From Pseudobacter sp. (GTDB lineage Bacteria; Bacteroidota; Bacteroidia; Chitinophagales; Chitinophagaceae), in assembly GCA_017849455.1 (NCBI GenBank), contig JAFIGX010000022.1:744001-808000 (forward strand): a DNA stretch of 64,000 bases, given 5' to 3'. Numbering within the stretch: the first letter of the stretch is position 1; each line of letters begins with the position of its first letter. A model generated the notes under the pieces. The model searched no databases and was not told where the DNA came from. It saw nothing but the letters and a program-made list of their open reading frames with translations. Shown here piece by piece: positions 17,162 through 24,948 of this stretch. The position numbers and the translations under genes were made by a program.

Positions 17162-18454
17162 TTACTTCTTGCCGAACTTGATTCTTCCTTTCGGATAAAC
17201 AGCGTTATCGGCCAGTAATTCTTCAATGCGCAGCAACTGGTTGTACTTGGCCATACGGTCGGTACGGCTGGCGGAGCCGGTCTTGATCTGTCCGCAGTTC
17301 AGTGCCACAGCGAGGTCGGCGATCGTAGTATCTTCCGTTTCACCACTGCGATGGCTCATGATGGAAGTATACCCATTGGTTTGCGCGAGTTGAACGGCAT
17401 TGATGGTCTCTGTAACAGTACCGATCTGGTTCACTTTTATGAGGATGCTATTGGCAATACCTTTATCGATCCCTTCCTGCAGGCGTTTAACATTCGTCAC
17501 GAAAAGATCATCGCCTACAAGCTGGCATTTGCTGCCTACTGCATCGGTGAGATTTTTCCAGCCATCCCAATCGTCTTCTGCCATCCCATCTTCGATGGAG
17601 ATGATAGGATATTGTTTCACCCAGTTAGCCCAGTAAGCTACCATCTCATCGCTTGAAATGGTCTTGCCGGAGCTCTTATAGAATTTGTAGGTCTTCTTTT
17701 TCTCGTCATACATTTCTGTGCTGGCAGCATCCATGGCAATTCCTACATCTTCACCGGCTTTGTATCCGGCTGCCTCAATGGCTTCCAGTACGGTTTCAAT
17801 CGCTTCTTCATTGCTTTGGATATCGGGTGCAAAGCCACCTTCATCACCTACATTGGTGCTGTATCCTTTCTTTTTCAAAACCGATTTCAGGTGATGGAAA
17901 ATTTCCACGCCCCAACGCAGTCCTTTACTGAAGGTGGAAGCACCGATAGGAACGATCATGAATTCCTGGAAATCGATCTTGTTATCTGCATGCACGCCAC
18001 CATTCAGGATATTCATCAGTGGTATGGGCAGTACAGTGGCATTCACGCCGCCGAGATAGCGGAACAATGGCAGTCCGGTTTCCTGTGCAGCAGCTTTGGC
18101 AACGGCCATGGAAACGGCCAGTGTGGCATTGGCGCCGAGCTTGGCTTTGTTGTCGGTGCCATCGATCTTGATCAGGAGCTCATCGATATGCGCCTGTTTC
18201 ACCACTTCGATCCCGATCAGTTGATCGGCGATGATCTCGTTCACATTTTTCACAGCGTTCAAAACACCCTTGCCCATGTATTTGCCTTTATCGCCATCGC
18301 GCAATTCTACGGCCTCATGTTTGCCGGTTGAAGCGCCGCTCGGTACGGCAGCTCTGCCGGTCACACCGTTTTCAGTGATCACATCTACTTCTACCGTAGG
18401 ATTGCCACGGCTGTCCAGGATCTGTCTTGCATGAATGTCTGCAATGTAACTCAT
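17162..18454 (-). CDS. eno: Enolase
   Basis: Glycolytic enzyme converting 2-phosphoglycerate to phosphoenolpyruvate, also part of the degradosome in some bacteria. It is full length at 430 residues. The N-terminal IHARQILDSRGNPTVEVDV, the Mg-binding loop SIEDGMAEDDWDGW with GDDLFVTN, and the signature SHRSGETEDTTIADLAVA followed by GQIKTGSASR are all present. It lies 28 bp downstream of gldA and is likely co-transcribed with it. The stop is followed within 12 bp by the long inverted repeat described for this spacer. Confidence 0.98.
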   Translation of the reverse strand: MSYIADIHARQILDSRGNPTVEVDVITENGVTGRAAVPSGASTGKHEAVELRDGDKGKYMGKGVLNAVKNVNEIIADQLIGIEVVKQAHIDELLIKIDGTDNKAKLGANATLAVSMAVAKAAAQETGLPLFRYLGGVNATVLPIPLMNILNGGVHADNKIDFQEFMIVPIGASTFSKGLRWGVEIFHHLKSVLKKKGYSTNVGDEGGFAPDIQSNEEAIETVLEAIEAAGYKAGEDVGIAMDAASTEMYDEKKKTYKFYKSSGKTISSDEMVAYWANWVKQYPIISIEDGMAEDDWDGWKNLTDAVGSKCQLVGDDLFVTNVKRLQEGIDKGIANSILIKVNQIGTVTETINAVQLAQTNGYTSIMSHRSGETEDTTIADLAVALNCGQIKTGSASRTDRMAKYNQLLRIEELLADNAVYPKGRIKFGKK

Positions 18455-18482
18455 GATTCTTGGTTGATTTTTTTGAATATTA

Positions 18483-19394
18483 TTATTTGGTATTGGTCAA
18501 TGTTCTGAATACTTCTTCCAGGCTTTGTCCGCCGGATTGCAAAGAAACGATATTCAGGTTGTGCTGCAAAGCCAGCTCCATTAATTGTCTTTTTGCTTCC
18601 TGTGCATCGCGGCATACTAACTCCCATTCGTTAGGGCTGATCTTATTCACCGATTTCACCTGGCTCAAACGCTCCAGCCATGCGGCTTCCAGCGGTTCCT
18701 GGAAATTCACTTTCAACACCTGGTTATTGTCCGATTGAAGACGGAGCCTGCTCAAAGTATCATCGGCCACAAGATTGCCTCTGTTGATGATCACTACCCT
18801 GTCGCAGATAGCTTCTACTTCCTGCAGGATATGGGAGGAGAATAGAACGGTCTTGTTCTGTCCGAGTTTTTTGATGAGATCGCGGATCTCGATGATCTGG
18901 TTGGGGTCGAGCCCGGTGGTGGGCTCATCGAGGATCAGTACTTCGGGATCATGTACAAGGGCAGCAGCCAGACCTACACGCTGTTTATACCCTTTCGATA
19001 ATTGGCCTATGCGCTTTTTGCTTTCCAGGGAAAGGCCCACCGTTTCGATGGCTTTTTCGATCGTTTGCTTTTTATCGGATACGCGATGCACGTCGGCCAC
19101 AAAGCCGAGGTACTCGCGCACATACATATCATAATAGAGGGGGTTGGCCTCAGGGAGATAGCCGATCCTGGCTTTGGCTGCCAGTGGATCGCGCTTTACG
19201 GGAATGCCGCATACCACTGCTTCGCCTTCATCTGCCGGCAGATAGCCGGTGATGATCTTCATGGTGGTGGATTTGCCTGCTCCATTGGGCCCCAGGAAAC
19301 CCACGATCTCTCCTTTGGCAACGGTGAATGAGACCTGGTTCACCGCTTTCTGTTGGCCGTATGTTTTAGTAAGACCTTTTACTTCAATGGACAT
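18483..19394 (-). CDS. gldA: Gliding motility ABC transporter ATP-binding subunit GldA
   Basis: A 303-residue ABC ATPase with Walker A GPNGAGKSTT, signature LSKGYKQRVGLAAAL, Walker B VLILDEPTTGLDPNQ and a switch His (SSHILQEVE). The C-terminal extension after the nucleotide-binding domain and the opening MSIEVKGLTKTYGQQKAVN match GldA, which works with GldF and GldG in Flavobacteriia gliding. GldF/GldG are not beside it, as in many non-flavobacterial Bacteroidota, so a general drug or lipid-linked export role cannot be excluded. It is upstream of eno on the minus strand. Confidence 0.85.
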   Translation of the reverse strand: MSIEVKGLTKTYGQQKAVNQVSFTVAKGEIVGFLGPNGAGKSTTMKIITGYLPADEGEAVVCGIPVKRDPLAAKARIGYLPEANPLYYDMYVREYLGFVADVHRVSDKKQTIEKAIETVGLSLESKKRIGQLSKGYKQRVGLAAALVHDPEVLILDEPTTGLDPNQIIEIRDLIKKLGQNKTVLFSSHILQEVEAICDRVVIINRGNLVADDTLSRLRLQSDNNQVLKVNFQEPLEAAWLERLSQVKSVNKISPNEWELVCRDAQEAKRQLMELALQHNLNIVSLQSGGQSLEEVFRTLTNTK

Positions 19395-19433
19395 GAGAAC
19401 AAACCTACGAATTTTGCCTCATTTCCCATATTA

Positions 19434-20087
19434 CTAAAGGTCATCGTATTCGTACAATGGATCGATATGTGTTCCGGCCTTCATCTCGAACACAGGTTTT
19501 ATCAGCCCGTCTTTCAACCCATACACCCATCCATGAAGATCGGGGCGCTGCTCTTCTTTCCAGGCACGCTGAATGATGGAGGTCTTGGCGAGGTTCATCA
19601 ATTGCTCGGTCACGTTGAGTTCAACGAGGCGGTCGCAGCGCAGTTCTTCATCGTGGATGCTATCCAGTTCTGCCCGGTGAAGGCGGTATACATCCTTGAT
19701 ATTGCGCAGCCACATATTGAGCACGTACTTGTAGTCGGTATTCGTGGTGGCTGCCTTGATACCGCCACATCCGTAATGGCCGCAGATGATGACATGCTTT
19801 ACCTTCAGGTGTTTCACGGCATAGTCGAGCACACTGAGCAGGTTCACATCCGTATTGATCACAAGGTTGGCCACGTTGCGGTGCACGAAGATCTCACCGG
19901 GCTGTGTGCCGGTGATCTCATTCGCCGGCACACGGCTGTCGCTGCAGCCGATCCAGAGGAACTCCGGTGTCTGCAGGTGTGCCAGGCGATTGAAATAATC
20001 AGGGTCTTCCTTTATTTTTCCCGCCGCCCACAATTTGTTTTCCTGCAGGAGCTTTGCATACGATTTATTTCCGGATGATGAAGCCAT
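19434..20087 (-). CDS. Beta-carbonic anhydrase, second copy of a tandem pair
   Basis: A 217-residue type beta carbonic anhydrase interconverting CO2 and bicarbonate. The zinc ligands are in CSDSRVP (Cys, with the Asp-Arg dyad) and in CGHYGCGG (His and Cys). It is closely similar to the next gene upstream: both share WIGCSDSRVPANEITGT and the order of all motifs, a sign of tandem duplication. It is the last gene of the SulP-CA-CA operon; 37 bp separate it from the upstream copy. The cytoplasmic location is implied by the lack of a signal peptide. Confidence 0.95.
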   Translation of the reverse strand: MASSSGNKSYAKLLQENKLWAAGKIKEDPDYFNRLAHLQTPEFLWIGCSDSRVPANEITGTQPGEIFVHRNVANLVINTDVNLLSVLDYAVKHLKVKHVIICGHYGCGGIKAATTNTDYKYVLNMWLRNIKDVYRLHRAELDSIHDEELRCDRLVELNVTEQLMNLAKTSIIQRAWKEEQRPDLHGWVYGLKDGLIKPVFEMKAGTHIDPLYEYDDL

Positions 20088-20124
20088 ATCGGGTGGTTAA
20101 TGGTTTGCCCTGCAAATATACTGG

Positions 20125-20748
20125 CTAAAGCAACTGGTACAACTCTTCTTTCACCGGTGGGGCCATCGAGAATACGGGCTTCAGCAACCCGTCTTTCAGT
20201 CCATATACCCAGCCATGGATATGGGGCCTTCTTTCCTTTGCCCAGGCTTTCCTGATCGTTTCCGTTTGCGAAATATTGATCACCTGCTGCCGTACACTGC
20301 ATTCCACGAGATGGTTCACCCTGGCCCCTTCATCTCCCACAGCATCGATCTCTTCGCGGTGCTCATTGTATACGTCCTTGATATGCCTGATCCAGTTGTC
20401 GATGATGCCAAAGGAATGATCTGTCATGGCTGCCTTGATACCACCGCAATTATGGTGACCGCAAACGATCACATGCTTTACCTTCAAATGTGTAACGGCA
20501 TATTCCAGCACGCTCAGCATATTGAGGTCGTTCGGCACCACGAGGTTGGCGATATTGCGATGCACGAATATCTCACCCGGAAGTGTACCCGTAATTTCAT
20601 TGGCAGGCACGCGGCTGTCGCTGCAGCCGATCCAGAGGAATTCAGGTGCTTGTACGTGCTCCAGGCGTTTGAAAAAATTGGGGTCGTCCTCTTTTTTTTC
20701 GGCGGCCCATGCTTTATTCTCGAGTAACAATTTTTCAAATGATTGCAT
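20125..20748 (-). CDS. Beta-carbonic anhydrase, first copy of a tandem pair
   Basis: A 207-residue beta carbonic anhydrase with intact zinc site (CSDSRVP and CGHHNCGG) and catalytic Asp-Arg dyad. The gene starts only 5 bp after the SulP transporter stop, which implies coupled expression. Together with its downstream paralogue it should hydrate CO2 or dehydrate bicarbonate carried by the SulP protein. Differences between the copies (HHN versus HYG in the metal loop, and different C-termini) could reflect different kinetics or partners, but that is inference. Confidence 0.95.
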   Translation of the reverse strand: MQSFEKLLLENKAWAAEKKEDDPNFFKRLEHVQAPEFLWIGCSDSRVPANEITGTLPGEIFVHRNIANLVVPNDLNMLSVLEYAVTHLKVKHVIVCGHHNCGGIKAAMTDHSFGIIDNWIRHIKDVYNEHREEIDAVGDEGARVNHLVECSVRQQVINISQTETIRKAWAKERRPHIHGWVYGLKDGLLKPVFSMAPPVKEELYQLL

Positions 20749-20753
20749 AACAA

Positions 20754-22334
20754 TTAATTTTTAGAGGCCAGAACTTCTGCATGTTGCGAAAAGCCCTGGT
20801 CTTTGTAAACACTTCGTTTCAGTTCAACCTTGATATCTTTCAACGGTGCATGCTTCATGAAATCCTCGATCACTTCCACTACATCCTTATCGATAAAATC
20901 CGCACGCGCTGCGTCGATCAGCACATAGGATTCTTCAGGCACCTGCTCCAGTTTCCTTTTGATGATCGGTTTATTCAGGAAAGACACGTCCTTTCTCAAA
21001 CGGAACAAATATTTATTATCGTCGTTCACCACGAATACGGCCGATTTGAAATTGCTGCGCATCACGAAGAACATGCCCACGCAACACCCGATCAGGATAC
21101 CGATAAGGAGGTCCGTCAGCAGGATCGCCACCACCGTGATCACGAAAGGCAGGAACTGTTCCCATCCTTTTCTATAGAAATCGGCATAGAGGGATGGCTT
21201 GGTCAGTTTGTAGCCTGTATAGATCAGGATCGCGGCCAGTGAAGAATACGGGATCAGGTTCAGCACCGACGGGATCATGGCCACACAGAGCAGCAACAAC
21301 ATACCATGCAGGATGGCCGACATCTTCGTTTTGGCGCCGGCATTCACGTTGGCCGAGGTGCGCACGATCACGGAAGTGAGGGGCAGACCACCGATCAGGC
21401 CCGACACGAGGTTACCCACGCCCTGTGCTTTCAGTTCCCTGTTCGTGGGCGTTACCCGCTTGTAAGGGTCCAGTTCATCGGACGCTTCGATATTGAGCAG
21501 CGTTTCGAGACTGGCCACGATGGCAATGGTCAGCGCCGTTGTCCAAACCGTGATATTGCCGAGATGGCTGAAATCGGGGAAGGTGAAGAAAGAGAAGAAC
21601 TCGCCCGGTGTGCTGGCGATCGGAATGCTCACCAGGTGCGAAGCGCCCAATGCCCATTCGGGCCTGGAGCTTTTCAGCCATTCATTGATCGCCACGCCGA
21701 TCAGTACCACGATCAGGGGAGATGGCACCAGCTTGAAGAACTTTGCTTTCTTCGCCAGCACTTTATCCCACAGGATCTGCAGCAGGATGGAAATGACACC
21801 AATGATGAGGGCTGTAGGCAGGATATTTTTGAATGAATAGAACAGCTCGGAGAAAGTATTCTTCCCGTCTTTCTGTTCGAAAGTTTCATCGCCGTGGAAA
21901 TCGGCCTCATAACCCACCAGATGCGGCACCTGTTTCAGGATCAGGATCAGGCCGATCGCGGCCAGCATACCTTTGATGACGCCTGAAGGAATATAATCAC
22001 CCAGGATCCCGGCCTTGATATAACCAAGAATGACCTGTAAAATACCACCGATCACCACAGCCACCAGGAACGCTTCAAATACCTGCAGCTTGCCGATCGC
22101 TACCGCTACAATGGCTGTAAGCCCTGCGGCGGGGCCGCTCACGCTCAGTTGTGAGCCGCTAAGCATACCGATGACAATACCACCCACAATACCCCCGATG
22201 ATACCGGAGAATGATGGTGCGCCGGAACCCAATGCAATGCCCAAACATAATGGCAATGCGATCAGGAACACCACTACCGATGCGGGAAAATCCGAACCAA
22301 GCGAGCCTAAATAGCTCTTCTCTTTTTTGACCAT
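20754..22334 (-). CDS. SulP family anion transporter, probably for bicarbonate
   Basis: A 526-residue integral membrane protein with about 12-14 helices in the SulP fold. The N-terminus (SDFPASVVVFLIALPLCLGI, ALGSGAPSFSGIIGGIVGG, and SGPAAGLTAIV) carries the family signatures, and a truncated STAS-like domain closes the protein (VLIDAARADFIDKDVVEVIEDF). The SulP family moves sulfate, bicarbonate or other anions. Two carbonic anhydrase genes directly downstream (first one 5 bp away) argue for bicarbonate, as in BicA-like systems. Substrate is inferred from context. I see no sulfate-assimilation genes nearby. Confidence 0.9.
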   Translation of the reverse strand: MVKKEKSYLGSLGSDFPASVVVFLIALPLCLGIALGSGAPSFSGIIGGIVGGIVIGMLSGSQLSVSGPAAGLTAIVAVAIGKLQVFEAFLVAVVIGGILQVILGYIKAGILGDYIPSGVIKGMLAAIGLILILKQVPHLVGYEADFHGDETFEQKDGKNTFSELFYSFKNILPTALIIGVISILLQILWDKVLAKKAKFFKLVPSPLIVVLIGVAINEWLKSSRPEWALGASHLVSIPIASTPGEFFSFFTFPDFSHLGNITVWTTALTIAIVASLETLLNIEASDELDPYKRVTPTNRELKAQGVGNLVSGLIGGLPLTSVIVRTSANVNAGAKTKMSAILHGMLLLLCVAMIPSVLNLIPYSSLAAILIYTGYKLTKPSLYADFYRKGWEQFLPFVITVVAILLTDLLIGILIGCCVGMFFVMRSNFKSAVFVVNDDNKYLFRLRKDVSFLNKPIIKRKLEQVPEESYVLIDAARADFIDKDVVEVIEDFMKHAPLKDIKVELKRSVYKDQGFSQHAEVLASKN

Positions 22335-22487
22335 AAAAAATCAATTAATAATTCCGTGTTAACGAATCATGGTAAATAATAATACTGTTGCCGTTGTCCA
22401 GGCTTTTTTCAGGTCAACAATCGTCAATGACTTGTCCGTTGATGAGAAAGGCAGACTAAGACTATTTCAGAAAAATGGAATGGGAAT

Positions 22488-22865
22488 TCAGGCTTCGGGA
22501 GGAGGGGAAAGCCTTTCAAAATGAACAATGCTCAGCTTTTCAGCTTCATGGATCTTATGTTGGAAAAGTGCATTGATCCAGAACTGGTCCTCCACATGTT
22601 CAATATCGTGAATATATTCTTCTGTAAGCGAGACTGCATTGCCGGGCGATTTTTCATCAGGGCCTGCAGGACTGCTGGGATAAGTGTCCGATGAATCTTC
22701 ATCACCCCCGCAGGCGAGCACCACTTCAGGTGCATCATTTTTCACGCCGGCATAGATGAAGAAATTGATGCTGGTGAGCAACAGCAACAAGCACATCATG
22801 GTAACGGCCATTAAAGACCTTACCATCGACCTCGTACGCTTTTTATGTTTGGCTGTTTGGCTCAT
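22488..22865 (-). CDS. Small bitopic membrane protein of unknown function
   Basis: 125 residues. A basic N-terminus (KHKKRTRSMVR) precedes one transmembrane helix (about 15-38, AVTMMCLLLLLTSINFFIYA), followed by an acidic, low-complexity stretch (GGDEDSSDTYPSSPAGPDE) and a helical tail. I do not recognise the family. It lies 153 bp upstream of the SulP gene on the same strand and could be its operon leader gene, although the gap leaves room for a separate promoter. It has its own upstream TAnnTTTG box on the minus strand (22883-22890), 18 bp before the ATG, which supports it as a real gene. Confidence 0.6.
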   Translation of the reverse strand: MSQTAKHKKRTRSMVRSLMAVTMMCLLLLLTSINFFIYAGVKNDAPEVVLACGGDEDSSDTYPSSPAGPDEKSPGNAVSLTEEYIHDIEHVEDQFWINALFQHKIHEAEKLSIVHFERLSPPPEA

Positions 22866-22882
22866 TTTTTTCGAAAGAGGTA

Positions 22883-22890
22883 CAAAAATA
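22883..22890 (-). promoter_or_regulatory. Candidate -7 box (TATTTTTG) for the 22488-22865 gene
   Basis: A perfect match to the Bacteroidota TAnnTTTG box, reading on the minus strand, ending 17 bp before the ATG at 22865. No clear TTTG -33 box stands at the usual 19-21 bp. The match is to a short motif, so the call rests on position as well. Confidence 0.5.
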
Positions 22891-22940
22891 GTACAACCAT
22901 TGCTGTAAAACCAGCACTCTGCATGTTTTTTAACAGAAAG

Positions 22941-22956
22941 GTGACCAAAGGGTCAC
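22941..22956. promoter_or_regulatory. Dyad GTGACC-aaag-GGTCAC, candidate operator
   Basis: A perfect 6-bp inverted repeat with a 4-nt centre, about 76 bp upstream of the small membrane gene at 22865 and 67 bp downstream of the convergent end at 23023. GTGACC-type dyads resemble sites of dimeric regulators, but no regulator gene is adjacent. It could equally be a weak hairpin at the 3' end of the 23023-23262 gene, which reads toward it on the minus strand. Confidence 0.35.
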
Positions 22957-23022
22957 AATTCATTAAAACAGAATTAAAATAACAGGCTGCTATTGTTATT
23001 GTTCAGGCGCGTCCGAAATAAT

Positions 23023-23262
23023 TTATAACTGGCTGGAATCTTCCGGCAATTGGTCATATTCACCTTTAATGCCATAATAGCCGAAGATCATGAGCCCGAT
23101 GGCTATCGGTACAAATACGATGATGAATACGCCCCACTGGACCTTGGTGTCGATCACGGGTTTTGCGGCGATCTCATGACCGGCAGTTCTCACCAGGTAG
23201 AAGATCGTTACAGGCCCCAGCAAGAGCCAGATCCAGCCAAGCAATCTTTTTATAGTATTCAT
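23023..23262 (-). CDS. Small two-helix membrane protein beside MFS transporter
   Basis: 79 residues with two transmembrane helices (LLGWIWLLLGPVTIFYLV and VFIIVFVPIAIGLMIFGYYG) and a short charged tail. It resembles the DUF6814-type small proteins that accompany MFS transporters in Bacteroidota, and here it lies 24 bp downstream of an MFS gene on the same strand. It may be an accessory subunit of that transporter, by analogy with other small transporter partners. No catalytic residues are visible. The family name is from memory and is less sure than the gene itself. Confidence 0.7.
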   Translation of the reverse strand: MNTIKRLLGWIWLLLGPVTIFYLVRTAGHEIAAKPVIDTKVQWGVFIIVFVPIAIGLMIFGYYGIKGEYDQLPEDSSQL

Positions 23263-23286
23263 GTTCTTTTTTTTTTTTGAATGTCA

Positions 23287-24843
23287 TTAATCATTTACAT
23301 CCGGATCGATCCGGTTGCTAACATAAACGGCCCCAATGATGCAGCAGATGCCTGCCACGATGATGGGATACCAGAGCCCCGATAGTTTATTGTTCACATA
23401 GATGGTGGTCAGCAGTGTTGCAATGAAAGGTGTAAGCCCTCCGAAGACACCATTGCCGATATGATAAGGGAGCGACATCGACGTGTAGCGGATCCTGGTA
23501 GGAAATAATTCCACGAGGAATGCTGCTATTGGCCCATATACCATCGTTACGTATGTAACGAGGATGAACAACCAGAAAACGGTTTTCCAGTAATCTGCAT
23601 TGCCGAGTTTCTTGTCGACGTAACGAACGTTTGTTGAAATTTTTGTTGGTGCGTCCGCTGAAACACGGACCGTATCCGTTCGTATTTCTTTGAAGACAGC
23701 GCCATCTTCATAATGCAGTTCACTGGTGGTAGTGCGGATAGTATCTGCCGGGAATTTTTCCAGCATACTGATCTTTGTGTCGGTCAGTTTTCTTTTCTCC
23801 GTCAGCTCCACTTTCGTTGCCGGGTCGGAGAAATGAAGGAATTGACGGAAGATGTATTGATAGGTAGTGATGGCCAGGGCCATACCGGCGATCATGATCC
23901 ATTTGCGGCCTACCTTATCGCTCCATCCTCCAAATACAATAAATAAAGGTGTTGCAAACAGGATAGCCCAGATGAGGATGGTGCGCGATTGTTCGAAATC
24001 TATTTTGCAAACGTTCTCGATAAAAGATTGCGCATAGAACTGACCGGTATACCATACTACTCCCTGCCCCATCGTGGCCCCGAACAAAGCCAGCAATACC
24101 ATTTTCAGGTTGGCCTTGTGGCCAAAACTTTCCTTGAGCGGATTGGCGGAAGTTTTGCCCTCCGATTTCAGTTTCGCGAACAGGGGCGATTCATTCATCT
24201 TTAACCGGATATAGACCGATACGCCCACCAGCAGGATCGATACCCAGAACGGAATGCGCCATCCCCAGTCGTTGAATTTCCTGATGGATGTTTCCATATC
24301 GGGATCGAGGCTATGCCGCGTGAGCAGGATCACGCCCAGTGAAAGGAAGAGGCCCAGCGTGGCTGTTGTCTGGATCCAACTGGTGTAATAACCGCGTTTG
24401 TTGGCCGGCGCATGTTCTGCTACATAGGTAGCAGCGCCGCCGTATTCACCGCCCAGTGCAAGCCCCTGCAATAAGCGAAGCAGCAATACCAGCAGGGGCG
24501 CGGCAAAGCCGATGCGTTCATAGCCGGGAACAAGGCCGATGGCAAAGGTTGATCCGCCCATCAGCACGAGCGTGAGCAGGAATGTATATTTTCTGCCGAT
24601 CAGATCTCCCAGTCTTCCGAAGACCAGCGCACCGAAAGGGCGCACGATAAAGCCGGCAGCAAAAGTGGCCAGTGTTGAAAGAAGAGCAGCAGTTGGATTT
24701 GTTTTGGGGAAGAATTGGTTGGCGATCACAGTGGCGAGGCTCCCGAAGATGTAGAAATCGTACCATTCTATCAATGTCCCAACGGAAGATGCGGCGATCA
24801 CTTTCCATATTCCGCGGGCAGGAGCAGCAGTCGTGTTATTCAT
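23287..24843 (-). CDS. MFS transporter of the metabolite:H+ symporter type with a large loop insertion
   Basis: 518 residues, 12 predicted helices. The opening (ASSVGTLIEWYDFYIFG, then RPFGALVFGRLGDLIGRKYTF) and the LLQGLALGGEYGGAATYVAE helix are typical of the MHS subfamily (proline/betaine, shikimate, alpha-ketoglutarate carriers). A hydrophilic insertion of about 75 residues (roughly 340-417, rich in Thr, Lys and Glu, including DTIRTTTSELHYEDGAVFKE) separates two C-terminal helices and is not part of a standard MHS protein. The gene is divergent from acs across 105 bp, which suggests that acetate or a related acid is transported. Substrate is inference. Confidence 0.87.
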   Translation of the reverse strand: MNNTTAAPARGIWKVIAASSVGTLIEWYDFYIFGSLATVIANQFFPKTNPTAALLSTLATFAAGFIVRPFGALVFGRLGDLIGRKYTFLLTLVLMGGSTFAIGLVPGYERIGFAAPLLVLLLRLLQGLALGGEYGGAATYVAEHAPANKRGYYTSWIQTTATLGLFLSLGVILLTRHSLDPDMETSIRKFNDWGWRIPFWVSILLVGVSVYIRLKMNESPLFAKLKSEGKTSANPLKESFGHKANLKMVLLALFGATMGQGVVWYTGQFYAQSFIENVCKIDFEQSRTILIWAILFATPLFIVFGGWSDKVGRKWIMIAGMALAITTYQYIFRQFLHFSDPATKVELTEKRKLTDTKISMLEKFPADTIRTTTSELHYEDGAVFKEIRTDTVRVSADAPTKISTNVRYVDKKLGNADYWKTVFWLFILVTYVTMVYGPIAAFLVELFPTRIRYTSMSLPYHIGNGVFGGLTPFIATLLTTIYVNNKLSGLWYPIIVAGICCIIGAVYVSNRIDPDVND

Positions 24844-24948
24844 AAGCGAAAGATAAATTGAAAATGCGGTAATTCAAACTGACAACAGTTCCTGTATTCT
24901 CAAAATTTCAAATTAATTTTATCCTCCAACAACACAAAGAAGAATAAT

